Below, one piece after another: positions 28,661 to 38,974 of a DNA stretch of 64,000 nucleotides. Position numbers and translations under genes: made by a program. The first letter of the stretch is position 1. Every line of letters begins with the position of its first letter. The notes under the pieces were generated by a model. It saw only the letters and a program-made list of their open reading frames with translations, did not search any database and was not told where the DNA came from. This DNA comes from Prunella strophiata (taxonomy: Eukaryota; Chordata; Aves; Passeriformes; Prunellidae), in assembly GCA_036583965.1 (NCBI GenBank), contig JAZBQD010000014.1, positions 25,711,490 through 25,775,489 of the forward strand, given 5' to 3'.

Positions 28661-29035
28661 TGCTTTTACAAATAAACTCTAGGTTTGCTGCTAAATGAAA
28701 TTAGACATTGTAAGACGAAAGAAACAATAGGAAAGAAAATCCCTAAATTCCATAAGAATTAAAAATTAAAAGGGAGGGTTATACATTAGAGGGAAATCTT
28801 TGGTATCAGGCGTATAGGGAAGTCTGTACCTCTCAAGTACCTCAGCCAATGGGGAAAGAGAGAGGGAAATGTGGCCGGGAAATTGGGATAAAAGGGAGGC
28901 TGAGTCCTCCAAAAGTTTGAGAGACCCCAGGGGAATGCCCCATGGACTCTCCCTTTATTCGAATAAAGCAAAAGGACTCCTCTGTCTCCTTTTTGGATAT
29001 AAACCTCTGATGTTTGTGGATTAATTTTCCTGACA
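28661..29035 (+). mobile_element. solo LTR of an endogenous retrovirus (ERV type)
   Basis: About 375 bases, starting TG and ending CCTGACA. In order it has a TATA-like GGGATAAAAGGGAGG (near 28.89 kb), the GAGACCCCAGGGGAATGCC stretch, a polyadenylation signal in GAATAAAGC (near 28.96 kb) and a CT-rich U5. This LTR type resembles passerine ERV LTRs I know; the family label needs a repeat library. No gag, pol or env lies beside it, so it is a solo LTR. The exact left edge is uncertain. Confidence 0.7.
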
Positions 29036-29584
29036 CCTCCTAACAGAGGAGGGCTAACCCCACCACAAAGACTGCTAGTAGGACAAACAGTTCCAGATCA
29101 GCCCAGAAGGACAAGAGGAAGGAGAGTTTTGCCCCTTACATAACTCGAGGTTTCAGTGGTTCCCTGTGGCAGCAGGCACCTTGCACTGTGCCTGCGTGAG
29201 CACGGTGGCTGCAGGCAGGGACCTTGGGCGACGCCGTGTCTGGGAAGCAGAGGGAGGGATCAAAGTGCAACAAGGGCCAGGTAGGCAGGGAACTCCGACA
29301 GTGCTGAGGTGCTGACATCCGTGCTGGGACGGTCAGTCACCTCTAAAGTGTTCAAACAAAACTAAACACATTTATCTAAGCCCTCACGGGCACCCAAGCT
29401 GCTCTAACAGCACAAGTCCTGGGTGAGCTCAGCCCGGGCAGGCTGTGGTGCTGGCTAGCACAGCACGGAGAAGGAAAGGAAACACAAGCCTGACCCTGGC
29501 TCAGGTTGTGGAGCTGGGCTTGGCTTGTTTTCTTGGTTGTGTGCAGCTGACTCGGTATCGGGAAAGAGCACTGCCCTCGGAACC

Positions 29585-29594
29585 GAAAGAGAAA
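29585..29594 (+). promoter_or_regulatory. ISRE/IRF-like motif upstream of TMEM140
   Basis: GAAAGAGAAA fits the core GAAANNGAAA bound by interferon regulatory factors. It sits about 170 bases before the probable first-exon donor of TMEM140, an interferon-inducible gene in mammals. Such a ten-base match can occur by chance, so this is a candidate site. Confidence 0.4.
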
Positions 29595-29599
29595 GCAGA

Positions 29600-29759
29600 T
29601 AACATCTGCACGTGACAAACCGGCTGTGGGGACAGACAGACAGACAGACAGCGGCCAGCGCAGCACCGGCAGCAGCCACAGCCCCGCCGGGCTCCCCGAA
29701 CGGCAGCACAGCTCTCCCCAGCGGGTTCCAGCTCCGCACCCACCCCAATGGGCAGGCCC
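29600..29759 (+). other. TMEM140: probable untranslated first exon of TMEM140
   Basis: GC-rich sequence upstream of TMEM140 ending in a consensus donor (GCCC|GTAAGTATCC at 29760). Downstream, the coding exon has an acceptor at 33389/33390, so a ~3.6 kb intron would join them. TMEM140 genes usually have a non-coding first exon. The 5' edge is a guess, as there is no transcript evidence. A (GACA)5 run at 29631-29650 lies inside. Confidence 0.4.
29631..29650. repeat. (GACA)5 microsatellite
   Basis: Five perfect GACA units within the GC-rich promoter or first-exon region assigned to TMEM140. Confidence 0.9.
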
Positions 29760-32700
29760 GTAAGTATCCTCCACCGAGACCCCCGCTTTGTGATGCCACT
29801 GCCATCGGGGAGAGCTGCCAGGAGAAGGGGTGGTGCAGGGTGCAGGTGTCTCGGAGGGTACTTCTCCTGCTTTAAGATGCTTTAAGGGCAGTTCCCCCAT
29901 AGCTTGTTCCATTTGCTGCTGGTTGGTTTCTGTTTACCAACAATCCTTAGCTTGTCAGTGGCCTTTCTTCACCCATGGTTTCTCAGCAGCTAATCCTGCC
30001 TGAGGGGTAAAGACGATCCAGACAGCTGGGGTGGGGAGGTGGTGAAGGGACAGGACAGATGTCTTGAAGGAAAAGTGTCACATCCAAAGCTTGACACTTT
30101 CCCATCACTCTTGTACAGCATTTCTCCCCTCAGCAACCAGGGAGAGGGCAGACAGGAAAGTCAAACTGTCTGGGGGGCTCTGCAGTGCAAAAGGAAATGC
30201 CCATTCCTCGGCTCTTTGCACTCAGCCCCACTGCAGCAGCATCCAGCAGCTCACAGAGATGCTCGTCCCTGCACAGATCCTGTGCCACAGCTGTGTGCCT
30301 TGCTGTCCCCTTGCCCAGGCGCTCTGCCAGCTGCCTGCTGGAGGGAGGCACAGCCCCAGCCTGGCAAGGTTGCCCACATGCCTAGTGAGCAGCAGAGGAA
30401 AGGGCTGTGCAGTCCCAAAAGCACAGAGGGGTACCTAGGAGCCTTATTTCCCTCACAAAGACCTCAGGGAGCTCCTGAGCCATTCACATGGGGCCTCTCT
30501 CTGCCAGGGAGACTGAGACACAGAGCTCTCCTATGGTGAAACCCAGTGTTTCCATCAATGCCAGTCCTGGAACAAGGAGGCTGATCCCAGGCTGGGGCTC
30601 ACTGTGCCCATGGTCAGGTTCCTCTTTCCTGCACCTTTGAGGAAGAGCCACAGAGTCTCCTATGCAAAGGCACAGACACCTCCTTAGAGGCAGTGAGACT
30701 GCCTCTGTCTGGGAAAAACCCAAGCTGTACACTAGGTGACAGCTCTTTCCTGTTTGTCCCTTGCTTCTCAGCCAGGCTGCTGTCAAGGCTGCCTCAGTGA
30801 TGAGCTGCAGAGCTCACCAATGTTCTGTCTGTGGCTGCACTGTGGCAGGGTGCCAGGTCTTCAGCCTTCACTGCCTCCAGGCCAGCTCTCTATCCAGCTG
30901 GCACAGGGCCATGCCAGGCATGTTTCTGGTGTTATCAGTCACACAGTAGGGACAGGGATTTACCTACTGGGTTGGGCTGGGCAGGGGAGGCAGCAGGAGG
31001 CAAAGGTGCCAGCAATTTGACCATGAAGAGAGGGACATTGCTGGGAAAATATGTCCTTACACACATGAGCCTCAAAGCAGAGGAGAGGGCAGAGATACCG
31101 TGGGCTTTCCCCAGGTCCCCATACATGCAGAGATCACACAGCAGCACAGGGTCTCTGGCTGTCCTCCACCCCTGCCATATGTTACCATAAACCTGATAGG
31201 AACTTAATTCTCTGTCCCCTCTCTAGTAAACATGTGCAACTAGGACAATTTTTACATTTTATGGATGCTGAGGGAATGAGCGTGAGATGTCTGAACAAAA
31301 AGCCACATTTCTTCAAGCCTGCCTTCCTTAGGAAACTGCTCTAAAGAAATACAACAGCAAGGGCTGGTGGGTGGGCAGGGCCAAGAGTCAGCTGGGCTGT
31401 AGTGCTCCCAGCTCTGAGGTTTAACAGAAATCCCTGGAGACCTGGTCAGCCAGCCAAGAGCTCCCTCCAAGTGCAGCTTGTTCTGCCTCTGAGGGTAAGG
31501 CAGGACAGCAGGAAGAATGAGGAGTGGTGTGAGACCTTGCAGAGCAGGGAGAGGAAGAGCAGCAATGGCTGGTCCAGGAAACGACACGTAAGAAAGACAA
31601 ACCAAAGGGGCCATACTAGGAGAAAGACAAACCATGGTGAAATTACATCTGACAGAGGTCTCATTTTGCAGCACACCCTGTGGCCAAGCATAGATGTTTT
31701 CCTGGTTGCTTGTGTCTTTGTTGCAGATTCAGAACAATGGGCATTCTCCATGTGACCTTCCAGTCTCTCCAGAAGCCTTTTGAGAAGAAGCCCTCCAAGG
31801 GAGGCTACAAGAAGTGAGGGAAAAGGGACCAGGGGAAGTGGACAGGTTGGTGTCTGATGCTGTGAGCCCCTCCCAACCTTCCATGCTGTGTGTGTGCTTC
31901 TCCTGGGAGAAGTTTGGGACTAAGAAGCTTCATCTTTGTGCTTATTAAACAGAGGTGCCCCACTTCCAAGTGTCCAGGGAGAGATGAGGGGTGGGAGGGG
32001 AGTGCTGAAAGGTCTCTAGTCAGCAGCACCGCCACCAAGCACTGAGTACAGATTGAGTGGAGTCTCTCCTGGCACCCTAAAAACTCAAGAGGCTGTACCA
32101 AATTCACAATCAGCTTTGGGTGATGGTCTAGAAGGATGTCCAGGATATCACAGATTCACAGACTATTTTGAACTGGAAGGGACCCAGAGTCCAATTCTTA
32201 AGTAAATTATATACCACTAGGCAATAGGCAGTGGAAGGGGACAGTATGGCCAATGTGAACTTCTTAAAGGAAAGTGGTAAATGATTCTCAGCAGATAAAG
32301 CTTGTCAGAGGGAGGAAGAGTTAATTACAAAGCCTCAAGCTTGAGGCTGGGCTTGAAGCCAAGGTCTCTTGAGTCCTGTGTTTATGCCTCTCTGCAGACC
32401 TGGGTGGACAGTGCTTCAATGCCATGTGGCTCTGCAGCCAGGGATAGCCTTTCCTGATGTCACTTCCCTGTTTTCCAGCGTGAAGCAAAAGCCTATTCTG
32501 CGTGGCAGAAGAGGACAGTACACATTCCAGGGAGAGGAGCAGAGCTGGGTTTGCCAGCCAGTCTGAGAGAGGAGCAAGGTGGATGGCAATCACAGGTGTG
32601 TCTCAGTAGCACCCCTGTCCCTGGGCCTCAGGGGAAGGCGAGTGGCTGCAGGTGGATCCAGAGTGCCTCTCTGAGCTCACACCTGCCTGTCTGTGTAGGG

Positions 32701-33389
32701 CACTGCTCCCCAGGAAACCAAGGCAGAGGAGCACCATGTCTGCCAGCCTTCAGTGGGTAGCAGAGCTCCAGGTATTCAGTCCTGCCATGCTCAGAAATCT
32801 ACAGGCATGCAAGGACCTGCATGTGGAGCTCAGATGGTGGAAGTGGGTGGTATCAATGGCACTGGGTGTTCCAGAGCTATAGGACAAGGGCAGGGAGGCA
32901 AGGGGAGCCCTGCAGTTCAGATCCTGTCATGTCTGCACTTTACTCAGCAGTCCAAAGACCACAAGGGATGTCCTTGTCTGATAAAAACGGAAAGAAAGGC
33001 ATTATCCCAGAATAGCTCTTATCCTGCTTCTTACCAGACAGCACTTTTTCTCTCCTCCCATCCCTGCAGTTTGCTGACAAATGCCTCTTTTCCAGTGTGT
33101 GGGAGCAAAGGGCATGTGTGGAGCTGAGTCACACTCTCCTCCCTGTACTGGTCCACACATGGGACACCATTAAGCCACCTTTGCTGTGACCAGAAGTGCA
33201 CCAAATGCACCCCCCTCAACCCAGTAAAACACATGTGCAGCACAGTCCTGACTGAGGCAGGACTGAGACACTCCTGTTCTATTTGCAAGGGGAGTCCCTA
33301 GACCCCAGCCATAAGGCTCAGAGCCCATCTTGGCAAGGGTGCCATACGAGGCGACAACTGAGGGGTGCCCCCTTCATGTTTTGCAACAG
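29760..33389 (+). other. presumed TMEM140 intron 1
   Basis: Non-coding sequence between the candidate first exon and the coding exon. Overlapping open frames near 29.9-33.3 kb show no domain or conserved motif. A short CR1 3' tip in minus orientation lies near 32.15 kb. Confidence 0.4.
32146..32203 (-). mobile_element. CR1 LINE 3' tip
   Basis: The sequence ATCACAGATTCACAGACTAT followed by GAACTGGAAGGGACCCAGAG is the reverse complement of the terminal CR1 3' region. Only the last ~60 bases remain. Confidence 0.6.
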
Positions 33390-33412
33390 GCAGCCCCACA
33401 GCAGCTTTCACC

Positions 33413-34027
33413 ATGGTAGCAAGAAAGCATGCAGGCACCAGGATGGGTCTGCTGCAACAGAAGTGTACCAAGAACCTGCTCCACGTGCTGATTTTACTGG
33501 AGGCTGTTGGGGCCTTGGCCTCCATGTCCTACGCGCTGCTGTACGAAGCCGGAAACCTGGTGAACCTCCCTGCCAAACGCATCGGCTTTTACAACTTCTG
33601 CCTGTGGAATGGTGCAGCTGGGGAGCTGCAGTGCCTGCACAACAAGCATCTGCAGGCAATGGGCATCAGTCTGCTGCAACTGGGACTAGCCAGGGTTTGT
33701 GTGTATACCTGCCTGGTCTTCATCCTCTTCCACCTCCCTTTTGTTTTAAACGTGAATTGCAAAGGGCAGGAAGAGGGATGGAAGATGATTCGCATCATAC
33801 CCTTCATCAAGGTGATCATCCTGTCTGGAGGCCTGGGGATGTTTCTGTTACAAACCTCGCAGTGGATTCATCCTTCTGATTTCACTGGAGGCTTCTGGGC
33901 ACTGCTTGGGACTCAGGCTCTGCTACTGCTCCAGATTCTCACTGCCACTGTGTACCTCAGCTGGGCCAAGCGCACACATATGTGTCAAAACCATGTAGCT
34001 GAGGAGGCCCTGCCCACTAAGATTTGA
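33413..34027 (+). CDS. TMEM140: TMEM140, transmembrane protein 140
   Basis: A 204-residue four-pass membrane protein; the mammalian protein is about 185 residues and interferon-inducible, with no firm biochemical role. Hydrophobic segments lie near residues 21-44, 84-113, 126-147 and 161-183. Family landmarks are YEAGNL (44-49) after the first segment, RIGFYNFCLWN (56-66) at the start of the second loop, and LSGGLGMFL in the third segment. The whole coding region is one exon with an acceptor at 33389/33390, as in other TMEM140 genes. I chose the ATG at 33413 for its strong context (CACCATGG). An in-frame ATG at 33365 lies on the intron side of the acceptor, so it would need an unspliced transcript. 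The gene lies tail-to-tail with CYREN. Confidence 0.92.
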   Translation: MVARKHAGTRMGLLQQKCTKNLLHVLILLEAVGALASMSYALLYEAGNLVNLPAKRIGFYNFCLWNGAAGELQCLHNKHLQAMGISLLQLGLARVCVYTCLVFILFHLPFVLNVNCKGQEEGWKMIRIIPFIKVIILSGGLGMFLLQTSQWIHPSDFTGGFWALLGTQALLLLQILTATVYLSWAKRTHMCQNHVAEEALPTKI

Positions 34028-34439
34028 CAGTGAAGAAGATGCAAGGGCTATCAGTAAGGTGATTTAAAATAGTAATCCAAATACAGCCTTACTCCCTAGC
34101 AAAAATGTGATTCCCAGTCCAAAGGCTCATGTTGAACCATGCTCTGGCACACTTGCTGTGTGCAGCACTCCTGCATGAAGCTGGCAGCAGACACCAACAG
34201 CCACAGCTTCCCAGGTACAACAGTGTGTAACACCCCTCAGTTTGGGGCACAGCATTAAAGCGACAGCACTTCTGGCCCCAAAGAGCAGTGAAGGTAGCAG
34301 AACCAGCATATAGTGGACACAGCCCTCTGCCCATACCTAGTCTAAGGAAAGAAAGTTGCTAATGTCTCATAGTCTGTGATTAAATCTGTAATTAGCTAAC
34401 AAAATGCTTTTAATGTCTTTTGCCCTACCATGTAACAAA

Positions 34440-34990
34440 GATAAAGGGAGTTTAAAAACAGGATCTGTAGATTATGTTTAACTAGGAACTAACAAATATT
34501 CAGGAAAATGTAACCAAATAGGTAATTTCTTCGTAAGTAGACAGGATACATACAACTTAAAATAAATAAGCAGCCAAACAACCAACCTTCAAGGCTGTGA
34601 AGAAAGCCATCTAGGATGATACAGAAGCAACACCAGAAAGAACCAGTTTTGTAGTTTGAAAACAAGATAACAGACTGAGCATGCCTCAATTAAGAAAGTG
34701 CAATAAAATGACAAGTGAGGAAGACAATTAAAGGACCACCTACACCTCTACAGGGGGTAGTAATAACCCCTAAAGGACACCAGATGGCAGAAAAGACTGA
34801 AATTAACTCCGGTTCATACAATCACTTTTCAAACCAGGCATTTTATTTTGTTGGTTTTTCTGTGTAGTGAATATATAACAGCCTTGTAAGTATAAGTTGC
34901 ATTAATTCATCCAGTGCCTGGGAGAACTCATGTAAATAAAGAATGCCTGCTTAACACTGATATTCTTTGCAGCTGAGTGAAATTGTTTCA
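34440..34990 (+). mobile_element. LTR-like element downstream of TMEM140
   Basis: AT-rich non-coding sequence ending in a block typical of avian ERV LTRs: a polyadenylation signal in AAATAAAGAATGCCTGCTTA (near 34.94 kb) and a terminal GTGAAATTGTTTCA. It may supply the polyadenylation site for TMEM140. The left boundary and family are uncertain, and target duplications were not identified. Confidence 0.45.
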
Positions 34991-35599
34991 AGGGACATGA
35001 GGGTCTGCTTTCTCTCTTGCTTCAGCCTTGGTGGGGATGAGGCTGGTGATGCTGATTTGACCAATTCTTCATTTCAATACATGCTCTTACAGCTCTTACA
35101 GCTGGCCTCATGTGGTTTGTTTGTCCTCTTTTTGGACTGGGAAGATGATACTGAGCCATCTTCATCCCTTCCTAGACCTCCAGTCCCAGTCCTGGCCCCT
35201 GCCAGTCTGCTCCCGCACATCTTCCTCAGCAATGGGAAGACTACTGGAGTCTGGAGGCAAACTCAGCACCAGGCCCAATGGGAACAGCCTGCCAGGCCCC
35301 ACTGCAGCTGTGACAGAGGGACCACAAGGACAAGGGAGCCCCAAGGCTGAACCATGACCATGTAGCTCTGCCAGCACAGGTCTTCCAGGTCAGCAGCTTC
35401 CTGCTCTCCTCCATGCCCACCACCAACCCACCAAAGGGATACTCACAGAAAGCCAAATGTCCTCTTTAATCTGTCCATGCTCTGAAATATGAAACAGAAA
35501 CAAACACACCCTAATCTGGAGTCAAATCCCACTGAGCCCAGCACAGAGTGGGAGCACTGAGCACCTCCTTCCTTTCCCCCTCTGGCCTTCATAGGTATC

Positions 35600-37010
35600 C
35601 TGCCAGCTACACTGGGCACCAACACAGCCGATGGATGCACAGCCCCCTCCAGGCCCTCCTCCCACCGTTCTCAGGGCTCCGGGACGAGACGCCCTCCCCA
35701 CTGTGCCCTCTTCTTCTGGAAGTCAGAGATGTCAGCTGAAAAAGATCTCCCTGACATATTTCAGGACATCGTCCTCAGAGTTGTCCCCGCCTGTCCTCTC
35801 TGTGCCAGCACCAGCACCAGGAGGGGATGGAAGTGCCGGACCGTGGTCACTGCCTCCATCCGTGCTGGCCGTGCTTCCAGGAACCTCGTTTGGAGCTGGC
35901 GGGAGCTCCAGCTCCTCTTCGCTCCTGGACCGGGCATTCTCTTCACCTTCCTCGCACTGCAGATTCTGACCAGAGGGAAAACAACAAGCGCGGGCCGTGC
36001 ATGACTTCAGGCCGGGAGCACCGCAAGGAGCAGCAGGGCAGCCCCCCATCCATCCCCGTGAGCCACGTCCCGCCAGGCCCAGGCCCGCGGTTCCCGGCAG
36101 GGCGCAAAGGCAGCAGCGCCGCAGGGACAGGGAGGAGGGGGCCGGGAAAGCCATGGGGCACCCGGCAGTGCCCTCGGGCCCGCCCGGAGAGGGGCCCCAG
36201 GGAGCCGCGGGCAGCAGCGCTCCCTGCCCCTCCTCCGGGCCCTGCCGCCCGGCCGCGCTCGGGTACGGCCAGGGCCGCGTCCCCACCCCCGGAGGTCCCG
36301 GCTCACCTCGGCCAGGACGGCCAGGGCCACCTCCAGCAGCTCCGCCTCGTTCATGCAGTACAGCGCCGCCGGCCTGGGCAGAGCACAGGGGACGCTCAGC
36401 GCCCGGGCTCGCCCTCCCGCCCGCCGCCCCGGCCGCTCCCCCGCCCCAGCGGCGCTACCTGCGCCCCGCCGCCGCCCGCCGCCGCCCGGCCCCGGGGGAC
36501 GGGGCCGCCGCCGCCCGCCCGTCCCCCGCCGCCGCCATCCAGGCCGGGAGCTGCCGCCGCCGCGCGCCCGCCGCCATGGCCGCGCGGGGCGGTGCCGCCG
36601 GGGCGCCTTCCGCCCGTCACACCGGGGCCGCTCCCTCGCCCGACCGGAGCGCAGGGAGCTGGAAAAGCAGCCCCGGGCCGCCCTAAAACCCAAGTCGCGA
36701 CAGAGCCCCGTGTTTGATCAGGCAGGCAGTGAGGCCGCGCGTCCCTCGCTATTCCGTCAAGGAGCAAACATGGCTCTGTGCCAGCTGCGGAGCAGACGGC
36801 GCGTTTGGAACGACGCGTGCCAGGCCCCGAGCCCCGGGGAGAGCCCGGCGGGCCGGCCCGGCGCCGCCCCCAGCGCTCGGTCACGGTGCCGCCCCGAGCG
36901 CCCTCTGCCGGCCCGGGCGCGCAGGGCAGGCGCGGGCCCGGCAGCAGCGCTCGGCCGGAGCGCGGGGAGTCGGGCCAAGAGGGGAGTGAAAGCCCCTCTG
37001 GGAATACAGC
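35600..37010. promoter_or_regulatory. CpG island at the CYREN 5' end
   Basis: Dense CpG and very high GC, strongest between about 36.0 and 37.0 kb, covering all CYREN exons and its upstream flank. It presumably contains the CYREN promoter. The long open frames on both strands here follow from GC richness. Confidence 0.75.
35732..36577 (-). CDS. CYREN: CYREN (MRI), cell-cycle regulator of NHEJ, complete
   Basis: CYREN binds Ku70/80 and restrains classical end joining in S/G2. Three exons join in phase: 36459-36577 (ATG at 36577), 36307-36373 and 35965-35732 (TGA at 35732-35734), giving 139 residues. Both Ku-binding elements are visible. The N-terminal one is RRRQLPAWM at residues 6-14, matching the family's RVLPSW; the C-terminal XLF-like one is DDVLKYVREIFFS at the very end. 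Exon 2 carries the family signature LYCMNEAELLEVAL. The introns are only 85 and 341 bases. The splice sites are GCAG|GTAGCG (weak), CTCTGCCCAG|G, CCGAG|GTGAGC and CTGGTCAG|AAT. The N-terminal part is unusually Ala/Arg/Gly-rich and the protein is shorter than the human one (about 157). The start lacks transcript support, but the Ku motif in frame makes it likely. Confidence 0.9.
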
Positions 37011-38809
37011 ATGCTGAGCACTGTTCTAGCAAAACAACGTGTTCCTTCCTGCCCTCCACGCTTCTGGCACAGTATCAACGTTGTGCTAATGCAGCATTTT
37101 GCATAGCGGCCTTGGACTGGTGCATGTTTTTTATACTTTCTTTCCCTGTTTGGGGGGTTTAGTTTTGCTTTTAGTCCTACTTATGAAGCAAACCTGAAAG
37201 TAGTCTCTCTCCAGAAATGGGGCTTTGGACAACCTGGTCTACTGGAAGGTGGCCGTGCTCATTGCAGAGTTGGAACTAGAAGAGCTTTAGGATCCCTTCC
37301 AACAGCAAGCCATTCTGTAATTTTGTAATTCTAAATTCTAAAATCCCTGTGCAATGTAGTCAACACTGCAGGGCTTGGAATATAGCCACAATCTTTCTTG
37401 GCCTTTTGAGAGGCAAACAAAGGCTCCCATTTGAGAGCTCTCTAAACTCTCAGACTAACCCTGGGAATTCGTGAAGTCAGTTCGAAGTCAGCTCTGCATT
37501 TGAGGGGACATTAGCTCAGACTGGCATAAAGAGCAGCTGCATCATTAGTATCACATCCCACTGAGGTGGAAACCCTGTATTTAGATGTCAGTCTGACAGG
37601 GGACCTGTAATCTTGGAGAATGGAAGGTAGGGTTATCAGATGAGTGAAGTCAGCAGGAGCAAGTTACCCCATGGACAACAGGTACCTGTAGCAGAATATG
37701 GCTGCAATGAGGATGTCAGTATCCAGCAGTGTCACCCTGGAACAGCTGTTTATGAGCATGGCTATCCACATGGCTCATGAATGGCTGTTCATTTTCCAGC
37801 AGCTCTGCCAAGGAACAACAGCACCACAAACTCCCAACACAGGCCAAGGACATAAGCAGCAGAAAGCTCCATGGCAATGTGTAAGCAGATGAAATGTATC
37901 TGCTCAGTCCATTCAAAGACTATGCAATCCTTGAGCACAGCACTTGCCCTGATGCTGGGGGGCTTGGGGGAGAGACAGCTCCAGGGACAGAGAGCCCTAC
38001 ACAGGGCCACACTGGTCTTGGCCTCCCTCCCCCTGTCCACCATCAGGCATTATGTAGCTTCTGAACTCCAACACAAGTATTTCAAAGTCTGACTCAGGAT
38101 TTCTGCTCTGGTTGATAGCAGATACCTGTGGCAAGGTAACACAATACATCCAAGCAAATGCAGCTGTTTTTGTTCCTGGATGTCTGGTTCACCCTGGTGT
38201 GCAGGTGTGGTGCTGGAAGCACCTGGTGAAAACACAAGAGCTTTTTTGCATGCAGGAGACTTGGCACATCACTGCCCTCACCACCCTCCATGTTTTGCAG
38301 CAACTGCTGAACAAAGCATAGAGTTCAAATGCAAGGGAATATTTTCTTTTTACAGAAAAAAACACAAATAAAAACAAACTAACAAAATCATAACAACAAA
38401 TGTTATACCCAAAGAATACTCTGGTTTCTCATCAGCCTTTCCAGTTTGAGTCATCTTATTGTCATGCACTGTGCTGCCTCATGCTTACTTCCTCCAGCCT
38501 CACCTTCTTCTACAGAACCCTGACATGACCACAGCCTTTTAGCCACGTGCTACTCAAGACTCCCTAACAGAAGGAAGTCCAGCTGCCACAATGGATTAGT
38601 GGAGACTTATTTTTCAGTGCTGCCACTAATCCAGTCCCATACTGGCATTCTGTTGCACAGTGGTTTGGCAAATGTATTTATCAAGAGGCAAAAGCTACAA
38701 TGAGAAGAGGGACTTTGCTTTGCCTTCTCTCTCCCATGCAGTTTGTTCCTGTGAGTTAACACTGGTTTTGTCAGGTCTATTGCTCTTTCCCCTTTCAGTA
38801 CTGTCCAGG
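37011..38809. other. intergenic between CYREN and WDR91
   Basis: Upstream flank of CYREN and downstream flank of WDR91. It contains a CR1 fragment near 37.21-37.34 kb and otherwise no recognisable exon. Confidence 0.5.
37208..37342 (+). mobile_element. CR1 LINE 3' fragment
   Basis: Contains GGACAACCTGGTCTACTGGA, then TTGGAACTAGAAGAGCTTTA and a diverged tail of ATTCTGTAAT-like units ending near 37.34 kb, as in CR1 3' ends. Confidence 0.85.
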
Positions 38810-38974
38810 TTAAGACTTTTGAGCCAGTAAGGTTGTTAATTTAATTTTCCCATCCATAGAAGCAGTGAGGCAGGTCCCGCAGTCCATGGCTGTGCTCCAA
38901 TCCACTGTGACAACAGGAGCTCGGTGTCCTCCCAGGGAAAGGCAGCTCTCCAGAACCTTCTCCTCACCATTTAA
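38810..38974 (-). CDS. WDR91: WDR91 terminal coding exon
   Basis: Acceptor CTTTTTAG|TTAAATGG at 38975/38974. It encodes 54 residues from [11 protein letters not shown] through [19 protein letters not shown] to the stop, closing the propeller. It lies about 840 bases beyond the previous exon and had to be read by eye. Confidence 0.9.
   Translation of the reverse strand, partial: LNGEEKVLESCLSLGGHRAPVVTVDWSTAMDCGTCLTASMDGKIKLTTLLAQKS

Noticed and set aside
29376..29912. 178-codon minus-strand frame near the TMEM140 promoter
   Set aside because: No domain, overlapping open frames on both strands, and GC-rich context; probably chance.
33283..33879. 198-codon plus-strand frame overlapping TMEM140
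   Set aside because: It is a shadow of the TMEM140 frame, with no domain and no independent conservation.
35827..37162. Long plus-strand Pro/Arg/Ala-rich open frames
   Set aside because: GC-driven frames opposite the CYREN exons; composition is low complexity and no motif is recognised.
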